From NCBI RefSeq assembly GCF_046237605.1, contig NZ_CP143542.1:930001-994000 (forward strand): a stretch of 64,000 nt of DNA. The letters are read 5' to 3'. Both the position numbers and the translations under genes were made by a program. The first letter of the stretch is position 1. Every line of letters begins with the position of its first letter. A model generated the notes under the pieces. The model was given only the letters and a program-made list of their open reading frames with translations. It made no database searches and was not told the DNA's origin. Source of the DNA: Paraperibacillus marinus. GTDB lineage: Bacteria > Bacillota > Bacilli > Bacillales > DSM-1321. Shown piece after piece: positions 9,781 to 18,718 of this stretch.

Positions 9781-10284
9781 GTGCAAATTATTTTATATCT
9801 GAGCGTTGCAGTCATCGCTATTGCATTCTTAATATTGGTACTGTATCTCGCAAAAACCCTTAATTCACTGCAAAGTACACTTGACAGTGTATCCCACACA
9901 TTATCGGGTCTTGAAAATCAGCTGCAGGGAATCACAGCCGAAACCACACAGCTGCTGCATAAGACCAATAATCTTGCAGAGAATATCCAGAAGAAATCAG
10001 AAAATCTGGATACAGTATTCACAGCCGTCAAAAATGTCGGCACGTCCATCCAGGGCTTCAATACGACACTTCAGAAGGTGTCGGTCAAAGCCCAAGACAA
10101 GCTTGACCATAATGAAGAAAAAATTGCTCAAATCATTCAATGGAGCAGTGCAATCATGGAGCTCCGTGATAGATGGAAACAAAAGCAAGCTTTATCCCAG
10201 CCGGCTTCTGCAGGAAGCATAGAAACAGAGGCGCAGGCTACCGATAATCTGCCTAAGAAAAGATTCTTAAGATCCCGTTACTGA
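9781..10284 (+). CDS. ytxG: general stress protein YtxG (DUF948)
   Basis: A 167-residue protein starting at GTG with AGGAGGTG upstream. Residues about 4-24 form one membrane helix (ISxxLSVAVIAIAFLILV type), followed by a long heptad-rich segment with repeated Leu and Asn that should form a coiled coil, and a charged tail. This is the DUF948/YtxG pattern. It is the first gene of the ytxG-ytxH-ytxJ stress operon behind the sigma-B promoter. The molecular role is unknown. Confidence 0.88.
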   Translation: MQIILYLSVAVIAIAFLILVLYLAKTLNSLQSTLDSVSHTLSGLENQLQGITAETTQLLHKTNNLAENIQKKSENLDTVFTAVKNVGTSIQGFNTTLQKVSVKAQDKLDHNEEKIAQIIQWSSAIMELRDRWKQKQALSQPASAGSIETEAQATDNLPKKRFLRSRY

Positions 10285-10330
10285 GTTTAGTTATTATTTA
10301 AAATAATATAAATGAAAAGGGGAATTTATT

Positions 10331-11068
10331 ATGACACAGAATGAAAATAATCAGGCATATCGTGAAAATGGACAAGCATACCGTGATAACGGACAGGTGT
10401 ACCGTGACAATCAACAGCTTCATCAGGAATACAGGGGCACAAAAGAAAATATGAGCAGCAGGGATTTCCTGATGGGTACCTTGATAGGCGGCATCATCGG
10501 TGCTGCTACAGCACTATTCATGGCTCCAAAGTCAGGCAGGGAACTGCGCACTGACTTGAATACACAGACGACTAAGGTGCTTGATAAGACCGAGAAAATA
10601 CGACAGACTGCAATGGAAAAAGGAACACAGTTTGCAGGTGCTGCAAAAGAACGTACGTCATCAGTCACTGGTGCCGTAACGAGCACTTCCCAAAACCTGA
10701 TGAACAAGGTAAAGACCATGACAGGAAAAGATACGGGCAGCGAGGGTGGAAGCAGCTCTGAAAAGTATGGTCTCACCAACTCAGCTGATTCAATTAAACC
10801 AGTCGTCCCTACCGATTATGATGAAACCACAACAAGCGGTGTTGAAGATCTGGGTGACTCTGCCGATTCCTTGACAACTGCAGATTTGACTACAGGTGCA
10901 GCTGACTTAACTACGGGGACTTCAGCGGGCCTGACAGATGATACAGACCTGGCTGGCGGTGCGGATGTAACAAGCATCACAGGAAAAGGCGTTTCTGAAA
11001 AGAACAGCAATTCTTATTCTGATTCTAATTCAAACAAAGGCAATAAAAATTCATCAAACAAAAAATAA
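10331..11068 (+). CDS. ytxH: general stress protein YtxH
   Basis: A 245-residue YtxH-domain protein, longer than the usual family size of roughly 100-150. Order: an N-terminal hydrophilic repeat of the form AYRxNGQ (three to four copies, residues about 8-30), the YtxH core with the helix FLMGTLIGGIIGAATALFMA followed by PKSGRELR, an amphipathic helical stretch, then a Thr/Ser/Asp-rich tail with degenerate TTGxxDLTTG units and a final Asn/Ser/Lys-rich run. AAGGGG precedes the ATG. Probably membrane-anchored; function unknown. It is co-transcribed with ytxG (46-base gap). Confidence 0.88.
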   Translation: MTQNENNQAYRENGQAYRDNGQVYRDNQQLHQEYRGTKENMSSRDFLMGTLIGGIIGAATALFMAPKSGRELRTDLNTQTTKVLDKTEKIRQTAMEKGTQFAGAAKERTSSVTGAVTSTSQNLMNKVKTMTGKDTGSEGGSSSEKYGLTNSADSIKPVVPTDYDETTTSGVEDLGDSADSLTTADLTTGAADLTTGTSAGLTDDTDLAGGADVTSITGKGVSEKNSNSYSDSNSNKGNKNSSNKK

Positions 11069-11109
11069 TGAGCTGATTCAGACTGGATCAGGTTAAGCTT
11101 TTGGCAATT

Positions 11110-11150
11110 AAGGCGGTGAAGTGGTACTATTGCTTCATCGCCTTCTTATT
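11110..11150 (+). terminator. weak terminator or attenuator between ytxH and ytxJ
   Basis: Stem AAGGCGGTGAAG / CTTCATCGCCTT with one G-T pair, followed by a poor T-run; probably lets part of the transcription through to ytxJ. Confidence 0.5.
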
Positions 11151-11187
11151 GTTTCCATTATCAAAATTGAGAGGAGAATGAATAGAT

Positions 11188-11511
11188 ATGCCTTTGAAAA
11201 AAATATTATCACAAGATCAGTTTCAGGAACTGAATGCGCAGGATACATTCCTGCTGATTAAACACAGCCTGACATGCCCGGTTAGCCAGGCAGCCTTCGA
11301 GGAATATGAAGAGTTTGCAGGGGAAGCTGATGTAAACACAGCTTATCTGACAGTTCAGGAAGCACGTCCGCTTTCCAATTATGTATCAGAGGAATTTGCA
11401 GTGAAGCATGAATCTCCTCAAGCGATCCTTTTTAAAAATGGCAAGCCTGTATGGAATGCCTCACATTGGAAAATTACAGCTAAATCACTTCGGGACGCTG
11501 TGCAGGGCTAA
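11188..11511 (+). CDS. ytxJ: bacillithiol system redox-active protein YtxJ
   Basis: A 107-residue monothiol thioredoxin-fold protein. The active site reads TCPVS (residues about 28-32), with one cysteine only, as in the YtxJ family of bacilliredoxin-like proteins linked to bacillithiol, the thiol buffer of Firmicutes. GGAGAATG precedes the ATG. Third gene of the sigma-B operon; a terminator follows at once. Confidence 0.9.
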   Translation: MPLKKILSQDQFQELNAQDTFLLIKHSLTCPVSQAAFEEYEEFAGEADVNTAYLTVQEARPLSNYVSEEFAVKHESPQAILFKNGKPVWNASHWKITAKSLRDAVQG

Positions 11512-11516
11512 AACAG

Positions 11517-11553
11517 GGAGCTTTCTCATTGGGAAGGCTCCTTTTACTTTTTT
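11517..11553 (+). terminator. terminator of the ytxGHJ operon
   Basis: Stem GGAGCTTTC / GGGAAGGCTCC with G-T pairs and a T-rich tail. Confidence 0.75.
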
Positions 11554-11630
11554 ACGAATATCTGGCCAAAAGGGCTTAAATTAGTCTAGTAGATAAAAAG
11601 GCTTCTCCTATATTCAGCTGCTGAAAAATA

Positions 11631-11672
11631 AAAAGCGGGTGCCCATAAGTTTGATTTTGGGCACCCTTTCCT
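11631..11672 (-). terminator. terminator of the FtsA-like gene
   Basis: GGGTGCCCA / TGGGCACCC stem; on the minus strand it is followed by a T-rich run (GCTTTTTATTTTT). Confidence 0.85.
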
Positions 11673-11680
11673 ATTGTTTA

Positions 11681-13837
11681 TCAGTATGGCGCAGGAGCGG
11701 ATGGCCAAAGAAGCTTTAAATCATCTCCGGACTGAATTTTTTCATGAAAGGCCGTTTCTTCGTTGTTCTTCAGGAGGAGGAAACTCCTTGAAGCGTGCAG
11801 CGGCATGTCAACCTCTACTATATTAAAGATATCCTGGAATATAAAAGGTTCGACTTTTCGCTCTGTCATTTTGAGCTCTTCTCCGTCCATTATGATATCC
11901 TCCTCATCCAGTTTCTCATCACCGCGGTAAAAGCTTAAAATGTCCTTTTGAAGCTGAATCTTCTTGCCATTAAAGGTCACCGTGATGGCATAGTCCAGGA
12001 TCATTTGAAGTTCTTCAGCAAGCCGTCTAACCGTCATCGGGCCGCTTCTTTCAATCAGGAGGACATCCTCATCATCGTATAGAGAATGAGGCTTTGCTTC
12101 AATGCCATTCTTGAAGATCCGTCCAGCAGCCCTTCTCACTGTATAGGCTTTATTGTTCAGCTTTACAGTAAAAGGACGCAGGGAGGCAACCAGGGAATTC
12201 AGCTTCAAGGCTTCAAGCAGAGCTGATATGGTATCCGGCAGCCTGCAAGTGATTTTATCTCCGGGCTTTAATCGTTCCCCGCCCGACGAAGCCCGGCCGT
12301 TCAATTTAATGACCGCTTCAACGACATAATGGATGCCATTAATGGTAATGGCCTTACGGGGGATGTCATCCAGCAGGTCCTTTACCATGATGGGAGTAGT
12401 CTCTCCATCCGAGCCTTTCTCAACTGTCAGTGAGCTGTTGTTTTTAACCACTGTCTGAAGTGAACAAACTTCTCCATCCAGAGTGATGGATGGCGGAGAT
12501 CCCGGTGAGCCGGGAAGGGTGATGGATTCACCATTCAGGGATACTTCATAAGAAGGGCCGCCTTCGCCATACAGACTGCCAAGCTTAATCCCGGCAGCGA
12601 GGATACAGTCGCCGACCGTCAGCTTTTTCATGTCAAAGAGTCGGATGGTCCTTCCGTTCACAAGGATACTTTTATATTGGACAGGGCTGTTTGACGAGCT
12701 TACGGCAATCCCGATCGGTGTTACGAGCTCCGGCCCCTTATTGATGCCTTCTGAAAAGCTTAGGTTTGCAATAGCTTCTATGCCGCGGATCGCTATCCGG
12801 TTTTCCGGCAGTTCAAGCTTTTCGGCTAAAATCCGCGGCAGGTCAGGGGTTAGGCTGCCTCCGCCGACGAGCATGACCGCCTTTGGGGGTTTAGCATTAT
12901 TCAGCCTGTGTATCTCAGCAGCAATCGCATCAGCTAGCTTGTGGATGGCAGGCGAGATGCTTTTTATTGCCTCTGCCCTGAAAATCTCCGTTTCAAAACC
13001 CAATATATCTGTGACCTTAATGGCCCCCGGTTCATTAAGCCTCCTCTTGGTCTGCTCTGCAAGCGGAAAATCAAGGAGGAACGCATCACTGATTGCCTCC
13101 GTGATTTCATCGCCTGCTATGGGGACCATGCCATAAGCTGCGACGGTTCCCATTTCGGTCAAGGCGATATCCGAAGTGCCTGCTCCAATATCCACCAGTG
13201 CCACATTTAGCCTTCTCATTGACTGGGGAATCAGCACATGTATGGCCGCGATCGGTTCAAGCGTCAGGGCCTGCATTTCAAGACCGGCGCGCTTAAGAGC
13301 GGCCAGGAGGGATTCTACGACGACCTTCGGGAGAAAGGTAGCGATGATCTCAACGCTTGCTTCGACCCCGCTTTGATCAATCAGGTTCCCTATTTCCTGG
13401 CCGTCCAGCCTGTAGTAAAGCACGGAATATCCGGCACAGTAATAATGGTAGCTGTTATCGCTGTCACTTTTTACAGCTACCTGAGCCTGTGCCTGCTGTA
13501 CGGCGGATAATTCGAGATGGAGGATGTCCTCAGGAAGCAGCAGGGGGCGCCCATCAATATTCAATGCCGCGGAAGCACGTTCAGTTTTGAGGGCTCTTCC
13601 CGCTGCAGCGACACACACCTTCTCAAGCTTCCCATGTTTCTTTTCAAGAGCTTCTTTAATTTCCAGTATGATGGAAGATACGGCAAGTACATCATGAATC
13701 TGTCCATCCAGCATGGCCCGTTCGGAATGTTCTTTAGAAAGGGCTTCGATTACCTGAAAACGCTCATTCTGCTTTTCAAGTATAATGCCTACAACCGAGT
13801 GTGTACCTATATCCAGAGCAAAGATCTTTTCAGCCAT
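11681..13837 (-). CDS. FtsA/PilM-like actin-fold ATPase with long C-terminal extension
   Basis: A 718-residue protein; start ATG 13837 (MAEKIFALDIG) behind AGTAGGTG, not the GTG three codons earlier. The first 370 residues are an actin-like ATPase of FtsA type: phosphate-1 ALDIGTHSVVGI, phosphate-2 VALVDIGAGTSDIAL and adenosine loop AVMLVGGGS are all intact. The remaining 350 residues are not part of FtsA and contain several units that look like small beta-grasp modules (VxxNGxxY...Gx.L..GDxLxx). There is no TM segment and no FtsA amphipathic membrane-binding tail. Homologues at this locus beside aroA are often labelled cell division protein FtsA, but the true ftsA-ftsZ pair is not here. The function is unknown; a scaffold or envelope role is possible. 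Confidence 0.8.
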   Translation of the reverse strand: MAEKIFALDIGTHSVVGIILEKQNERFQVIEALSKEHSERAMLDGQIHDVLAVSSIILEIKEALEKKHGKLEKVCVAAAGRALKTERASAALNIDGRPLLLPEDILHLELSAVQQAQAQVAVKSDSDNSYHYYCAGYSVLYYRLDGQEIGNLIDQSGVEASVEIIATFLPKVVVESLLAALKRAGLEMQALTLEPIAAIHVLIPQSMRRLNVALVDIGAGTSDIALTEMGTVAAYGMVPIAGDEITEAISDAFLLDFPLAEQTKRRLNEPGAIKVTDILGFETEIFRAEAIKSISPAIHKLADAIAAEIHRLNNAKPPKAVMLVGGGSLTPDLPRILAEKLELPENRIAIRGIEAIANLSFSEGINKGPELVTPIGIAVSSSNSPVQYKSILVNGRTIRLFDMKKLTVGDCILAAGIKLGSLYGEGGPSYEVSLNGESITLPGSPGSPPSITLDGEVCSLQTVVKNNSSLTVEKGSDGETTPIMVKDLLDDIPRKAITINGIHYVVEAVIKLNGRASSGGERLKPGDKITCRLPDTISALLEALKLNSLVASLRPFTVKLNNKAYTVRRAAGRIFKNGIEAKPHSLYDDEDVLLIERSGPMTVRRLAEELQMILDYAITVTFNGKKIQLQKDILSFYRGDEKLDEEDIIMDGEELKMTERKVEPFIFQDIFNIVEVDMPLHASRSFLLLKNNEETAFHEKIQSGDDLKLLWPSAPAPY

Positions 13838-14077
13838 TGAACACACCTACTTTAATATTTTTATGCTTTAACGCTTAAAAGCGTTTTATTAATAAAGAAA
13901 AAAATCGTGACATCTGAAAACATATGATTTATAATGAACACTAATTACTTAGAATGTAACATACTTTTTTCTTTCACAAAAGATTCCATTTGTACACCAA
14001 ATGAGAAAATATCTTCTTATTTGGATGAAATTTAAAACAGCATGCCGGCAATAGACCAGCGAAAGGGTGAAGGACTA

Positions 14078-15154
14078 GTGAGCAACCAGGAATTAGATGT
14101 TTTACGGGAAAAGCTTGATGACATTAATCTGCAGATATTGACATTGATCAACGACAGAGCAAGACTTGTACAGGAAATTGGGAAAGTTAAGGAAAAGCAG
14201 GGTGTCAATAAGTTTGACCCGGTCCGTGAGCGCAAGATGCTTGACTTGATTAAATCCCATAATGACGGCCCATTCGAAGATGCAACGGTTGAAAAGCTGT
14301 TCAAGGAAATCTTCAAAGCCGGCCTCGGCCTGCAGGAAAGCGAACAGAAAAAAACACTGCTTGTTTCCCGCAAGAAAAAGCCTGAAAATACTACAATTAA
14401 CTTAAAAGGTGAAATAATCGGAAATGGCACACCTAGCTTCGTATTTGGCCCATGTGCAGTTGAATCCTATGACCAGGTAGCCATTGTCGCTGAAGCCGTT
14501 AAAAAGAAGGGTCTTAAACTATTGCGCGGCGGGGCATACAAACCCCGGACATCCCCTTATGATTTCCAGGGACTTGGGCTTGAAGGCCTGAAGATCCTTA
14601 AAAGAGTGGCAGATGAATATGATTTGGCCGTTATCAGTGAAATCGTGAATCCTGCTGATATTGAAACTGCCGTACAATATATTGATGTCATCCAGATTGG
14701 TGCGAGGAATATGCAGAACTTTGAGCTGCTTAAAGCCGCCGGCCAGGTGGACAAGCCGGTCCTTTTGAAAAGAGGTCTCGCAGCAACGATTGATGAGTTC
14801 ATTCATGCCGCTGAATATATCATGTCGCAGGGAAATGGAAAAATCATTCTTTGTGAAAGAGGAATCAGGACATACGAAAAAGCTACACGGAACACGCTTG
14901 ATATCTCAGCTGTGCCAATCCTTAAACAGGAGACCCATCTGCCGGTCATGGTGGACGTCACCCACTCAACCGGACGCAGAGACCTGCTCATACCGACAGC
15001 CAAAGCGGCCCTTGCTATCGGAGCGGATGGTGTGATGGCCGAGGTTCACCCGGATCCGGCGGTCGCCTTGTCAGACTCTGCCCAGCAGATGGATTTTGAA
15101 CAATTTGATGAATTCATGGCAGAAATACAAAAGCTTAGCTGGCTGACAGTGTAA
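14078..15154 (+). CDS. aroA: bifunctional chorismate mutase / DAHP synthase
   Basis: First enzyme of the shikimate pathway (E4P + PEP to DAHP) fused to an N-terminal chorismate mutase domain that acts as the feedback sensor. The GTG at 14078 with AAGGGTGAAGGA upstream gives 358 aa, the B. subtilis length; the ATG at 14042 lacks a ribosome site. Visible: the mutase helix with NDRARLVQEIGKVKEKQG, then the TIM barrel with GPCAVESYDQV, LRGGAYKPRTSPY, IQIGARNMQNFELL, LLKRGLAATI and DVTHSTGRRD. A terminator follows. Confidence 0.97.
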   Translation: MSNQELDVLREKLDDINLQILTLINDRARLVQEIGKVKEKQGVNKFDPVRERKMLDLIKSHNDGPFEDATVEKLFKEIFKAGLGLQESEQKKTLLVSRKKKPENTTINLKGEIIGNGTPSFVFGPCAVESYDQVAIVAEAVKKKGLKLLRGGAYKPRTSPYDFQGLGLEGLKILKRVADEYDLAVISEIVNPADIETAVQYIDVIQIGARNMQNFELLKAAGQVDKPVLLKRGLAATIDEFIHAAEYIMSQGNGKIILCERGIRTYEKATRNTLDISAVPILKQETHLPVMVDVTHSTGRRDLLIPTAKAALAIGADGVMAEVHPDPAVALSDSAQQMDFEQFDEFMAEIQKLSWLTV

Positions 15155-15162
15155 GCTTTGAA

Positions 15163-15189
15163 AGTCCCCATAATCGGGGGCTTTTTTTG
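15163..15189 (+). terminator. terminator of aroA
   Basis: AGTCCCC / GGGGGCT stem followed by seven T. Confidence 0.85.
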
Positions 15190-15219
15190 TTTTTGCATAT
15201 ACTGCGGCTAATGAACAAG

Positions 15220-15802
15220 AAAGTGGATTTCCGCTGCAGGCACTCTAGCTGTGCGGGGCGGGCGGAGGGCCTCATCGTCTTCGCCTGCGGGGTCTCACCT
15301 GTCCCGCTATTCCCGAAAAGTAAGGCGGAGAGCGGTGCTTTTCAAATTAAATAAATGGGGGCAGAATGAAGTCGGGAAATATTGCAGAACAGTATTTGAA
15401 AAGCAGCGACCTGATAAAGAAGACTTGCTGATTGGCGAGCGCAAGCGAAGACAGAAGCTTAGTCGCACTTATGCGTTAGCGAAAGAAGACTTGCTGATTG
15501 GCGAGCGATTGCTGTGACAGAAGCTTAGTCGCACTTATGCGTAAGCGAAAGAAGACTTGCTGATTGGCGAGCGATTGCTGTGACAGAAGCTTAGCCGCAC
15601 TTATGCGTTAGCGAAAGAAGACTTGCTGATTGGCGAGCGATTGCTGTGACAGAAGTTTAGCCGCACTTATGCGAAAGCCAAGCATAAGGCGAGCAGGCTG
15701 TGGAAAGCGGTCTCCTTCCCATGGCCTGATTGACTTAGACTTGCAGGTCGAAAGTCTCGCAGCCGGATCAGGAATCTCGCGCCTGAAGCGTAAGTCCACT
15801 TG
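15220..15802. repeat. dispersed repeat R1, enlarged copy (R1a)
   Basis: A GC-rich interspersed element. Its edges are inverted (AAGTGGATTTCCGCTGCAGG ... GCGTAAGTCCACTT). The left half contains GCCTGCGGGGTCTCACCTG and the right half CAGGAATCTCGC, the two sides of a palindromic core seen intact in the 61.2 kb copy. Between the halves is an insert, shared with the 27.3 kb copy, that begins with an imperfect stem GTGCTTTTCAAAT / ATTTGAAAAGCA and holds the 66-bp tandem units. No credible gene is present; the 88-codon open frame at 15251 is repeat sequence without a ribosome site. Confidence 0.75.
15419..15682. repeat. 66-bp tandem repeat, four units
   Basis: Units start at 15419, 15485, 15551 and 15617, exactly 66 bases apart, each opening GAAGACTTGCTGATTGGCGA. 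Units 2-4 are almost identical; unit 1 differs mainly in one block (CAAGCGAAG in place of ATTGCTGTG), and the fourth diverges at its end into R1. There are no unique spacers, so it is not a CRISPR. It lies inside repeat R1a. Confidence 0.92.
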
Positions 15803-15889
15803 CAAAATAATTAGATTTCCTCACAGAACTCATCCAAAGACAATAATTTTTTAGAAAATAGGCCTTTCTAAAAGATTGTAGTCTTTTTT

Positions 15890-16010
15890 GTGGAATAGGG
15901 GCGGAGCTGCAATTCTCATAAGCTTCCTGCAGCTGGGTGTGTACATCACTTATCCTGATGGCATTCCTGCCTGCGCCTTATTCCGCTCCGCCCCCTTAAT
16001 GGTTTGTTCC
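15890..16010 (+). repeat. dispersed repeat R2, truncated copy (R2a)
   Basis: Begins TGTGGAATAGGGGCGGAGCT right after a T-run (GTCTTTTTTG) and keeps the segments TTCCTGCAGCTGGGTGT and GGCATTCCTGCCTGCGCCTT, then stops before the 3' third found in the four other copies. Confidence 0.8.
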
Positions 16011-16276
16011 GGCACTTGGGTTCCAATAGACAGTTGCTTTTTCTGTTCCAGCCGCCATACTAATGAAAACAGCCTTTCTCATACATGGGTATCCACTGTA
16101 AGTGATTTTGCATAAATTATTTTGAAAAACTATGCTACATAATTGCGGTAAAGGAAGAAGGTATCGTAATATTAAATACATATAAGCTTGACTAAGAGTA
16201 TATTCCATTCTGTATGTAATTTTTATAGGGCTTGGTGCTGCTGCAGCCGCCAAGGAACGGACCGAAACGGACGGAC

Positions 16277-16305
16277 TTGATCCTTAATATATACCAGAAT
16301 AACAT
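16277..16305 (+). promoter_or_regulatory. candidate sigma-A promoter of ccpA
   Basis: TTGATC, 17-base spacer, TAACAT, 79 bases before the start codon. The rest of the 16.0-16.4 kb gap shows no gene. Confidence 0.5.
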
Positions 16306-16383
16306 TGTGCTTTTGAAAAATGCTGAAAATGAACTAATAATTCCTGTTTTATAGGGAAAAAGAATACTATAGGAGTGGTAATG

Positions 16384-17379
16384 ATGAATATAACCATTTA
16401 TGATGTGGCCAGAGAAGCCAATGTGTCCATGGCGACGGTTTCGAGGGTAGTGAACGGAAACCCGAATGTGAAGCCTGCGACAAGAAAAAAAGTAATGGAA
16501 GTAATTGACCGGCTTGGCTACCGGCCGAATGCGGTCGCAAGGGGACTTGCCAGCAAGAAGACTACAACAGTCGGTGTGATCATACCAGACATTTCAAGCA
16601 TCTTCTTTGCCGAGCTTGCCAGGGGTATTGAAGATATTGCTACCATGTATAAATATAATATTATCCTGAGCAATTCCGACCAAAACACGGAAAAAGAACT
16701 TCACCTTTTAAATACTCTGCTTGGGAAGCAAGTAGACGGAATTGTATTCATGGGATCCCATATCACTGATGCCCACATAGAAGAATTCAGGAAATCACCG
16801 GTTCCCATTGTCCTTGCAGGAACGATAGAAGAGACAGGCCAGATTCCGTCTGTAAATATTGATAATGAGCAGGCTGCATATGATGCAGCCAAGCATTTTA
16901 TCGAAAAGGGCCATAAGAAGATTGCATTGGTAACGGGAGTGGACAAAGATCCAACGAATGAAAAAAGGCTTCAGGGCTATAGAAAGGCGCTGGAGGGGTC
17001 AGGCATATCCATGAATGAAGATTTCGTCATTGATGGAGACTTCACCTATGATTCCGGTATGGAGGCGTTTGACAGATTGATGAATGGAGAAGAAAGACCG
17101 ACTGCACTTCTGGTCGGCGGTGATGAAATGGCCCTTGGCGTGGTCCATGCCGCGCAGGATGCAGGGTCTTCAGTGCCTGACGATTTTGAAGTGATCAGCT
17201 TTGATAATACAAGGCTGACTCTGATGGTACGCCCGCGCATCTCGACAATCGTGCAGCCCCTGTATGACATCGGTGCTGTTTCTATGAGGCTGTTGACGAA
17301 ACTGATGAACAAGGAAGAAGTATCCGATGTTTCTGTAATCCTGCCGCATCGGATTGAAGAGCGGGATTCAACGAAGTAA
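16384..17379 (+). CDS. ccpA: catabolite control protein A
   Basis: LacI-family master regulator of carbon catabolite control; binds cre sites as a complex with HPr(Ser-P). The start is chosen at ATG 16384 (MNITIYDVAREANVSM), eight bases after AGGAG; an adjacent ATG at 16381 is possible. 331 aa. The N-terminal helix-turn-helix and hinge (VSMATVSRVVNGN, GYRPNAVARGLASKKT) and the periplasmic-binding-like core (VGVIIPDISSIFFAELARGI) are nearly identical to B. subtilis CcpA. Target genes of the regulon lie in the same window (acsA, ackA). Terminator at 17430. Confidence 0.97.
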   Translation: MNITIYDVAREANVSMATVSRVVNGNPNVKPATRKKVMEVIDRLGYRPNAVARGLASKKTTTVGVIIPDISSIFFAELARGIEDIATMYKYNIILSNSDQNTEKELHLLNTLLGKQVDGIVFMGSHITDAHIEEFRKSPVPIVLAGTIEETGQIPSVNIDNEQAAYDAAKHFIEKGHKKIALVTGVDKDPTNEKRLQGYRKALEGSGISMNEDFVIDGDFTYDSGMEAFDRLMNGEERPTALLVGGDEMALGVVHAAQDAGSSVPDDFEVISFDNTRLTLMVRPRISTIVQPLYDIGAVSMRLLTKLMNKEEVSDVSVILPHRIEERDSTK

Positions 17380-17429
17380 TCGGGATAAAAAGGCTGTATT
17401 TTATGCAGCAAATAATTTGATGACACACC

Positions 17430-17461
17430 AAAACGCTTGGGTTTATACCAAGCGTTTTTTT
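17430..17461. terminator. terminator between ccpA and acuC
   Basis: AAACGCTTGG / CCAAGCGTTT stem with long T-run; symmetric enough to stop both converging transcripts. Confidence 0.88.
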
Positions 17462-17542
17462 GAATGCCTAAAGTAGATTGCTGAAATCTGAGGGATACAG
17501 CAACTCACTTTAGGCTGCCTTTATTGTTAAGCCATTCGAATA

Positions 17543-18718
17543 TTAACAGCTCTCATGTACCCCTTTTTTTGAAGAAGAACGGATAGGATAGAGGGCTTTT
17601 TGAACAGTCTGGGCATTTTTTTCCGTAATTTCAGGCTTCCTTGGGATAGGCGGATAGATGTTATCTTCGTCTTCCCATGCGGCGGGAAGCTGTACAGGTG
17701 CCATGCTCTGCCATTCTTTCAGCCATGCTTCAGGCAATGGACCATGAGCCGGGTTATCGGTCATCTCAAGCCAGATTAGTGACCAGGCACGGGGAACAAC
17801 CCTCCAGATATCATAGCCGCCGCCGCCTACGGCAATCCACCGGCCCCCGCAATATTGATGGGCAAGTTCATGCGCCAGCTTTGGAATTTCCTTATAAATT
17901 TTCATCGTGGCAGATAAATGGGTGAGCGGGTCATAATAATGGGCATCTGTTCCATTCTGGGTGAGAATCACGTCAGGCTTAAAGAACTCGCAGATTTCCC
18001 TGAAGGACTGGTGGTATGCATCCAGCCATGACTCATCCTCGGTAAAGGCATCAAGCGGTATATTGAAGGAATAGCCGTAGCCCTTGCCTTGTCCCCGCTC
18101 GTTCACAGTGCCAGTCCCAGGGAATAAATACCTCCCTGTTTCATGAATTGACAAAGTGCAGACATCGGGCTCATCATAAAATGCCCACTGGACCCCATCC
18201 CCATGATGAGCATCTGTATCAATGTACAGCACACGTGCCCCGTATTGTTCCTGAAGATACTTAATGGCAACGGCACTATCATTATAAATGCAGAATCCGG
18301 ATGCCCTGCCGCGGAAGCCATGATGAAGTCCGCCGCCAAGATTAAGTGCATGGAGAGCATCGCCTTTCATTACAACATCCACAGCCGTCAATGTTCCGCC
18401 AACGAGGTGTGCGCTGGCTTCATGCATACCTGGAAATATCGGTGTGTCTTCCGTCCCAAGGCCAAAGCTTTCACCCTTTTCCGGCGGGAGCAGCCCCTGG
18501 CCGGCCAGTCTGACAGCGTTTACATAATCCCTGTCATGAATCAGCCCAAGCTCGCCGTCCGAGGCTATCCTTGCTGGAATCACATCTTCACTGCGGATGG
18601 CGCCGTGCTTTTGGAGCAGATCAAGGGTAAGGCGGATCCGCTGCTGATTAAACGGGTGCTCATTATTGAATTTATAGCTCATGAAATTCTCTGAGAAGAC
18701 AAAAACAGCATTCTTCAT
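17543..18718 (-). CDS. acuC: acetoin utilization protein AcuC (protein deacetylase)
   Basis: A 391-residue zinc-dependent deacetylase of the class I histone deacetylase family. In Bacillus it removes the acetyl group that AcuA puts on acetyl-CoA synthetase, switching the enzyme back on. Visible family motifs: GGGLHHGFRGRASGFCIYND (metal and active-site region), IDTDAHHGDGVQ, the substrate loop and GGGGYDI near residue 300. Its ATG overlaps the acuB stop by four bases, so acuA-acuB-acuC are one translationally coupled operon. Confidence 0.95.
   Translation of the reverse strand: MKNAVFVFSENFMSYKFNNEHPFNQQRIRLTLDLLQKHGAIRSEDVIPARIASDGELGLIHDRDYVNAVRLAGQGLLPPEKGESFGLGTEDTPIFPGMHEASAHLVGGTLTAVDVVMKGDALHALNLGGGLHHGFRGRASGFCIYNDSAVAIKYLQEQYGARVLYIDTDAHHGDGVQWAFYDEPDVCTLSIHETGRYLFPGTGTVNERGQGKGYGYSFNIPLDAFTEDESWLDAYHQSFREICEFFKPDVILTQNGTDAHYYDPLTHLSATMKIYKEIPKLAHELAHQYCGGRWIAVGGGGYDIWRVVPRAWSLIWLEMTDNPAHGPLPEAWLKEWQSMAPVQLPAAWEDEDNIYPPIPRKPEITEKNAQTVQKALYPIRSSSKKGVHESC

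Noticed and set aside
14042..14077. Upstream ATG start of aroA
   Set aside because: No ribosome site; the GTG at 14078 gives the same 358-residue length as the B. subtilis enzyme.
15251..15517. 88-codon protein gene
   Set aside because: Made of R1 and 66-bp repeat sequence with no ribosome site.
15419..15682. CRISPR array
   Set aside because: The whole 66-base unit is repeated; there are no unique spacers and no cas genes.
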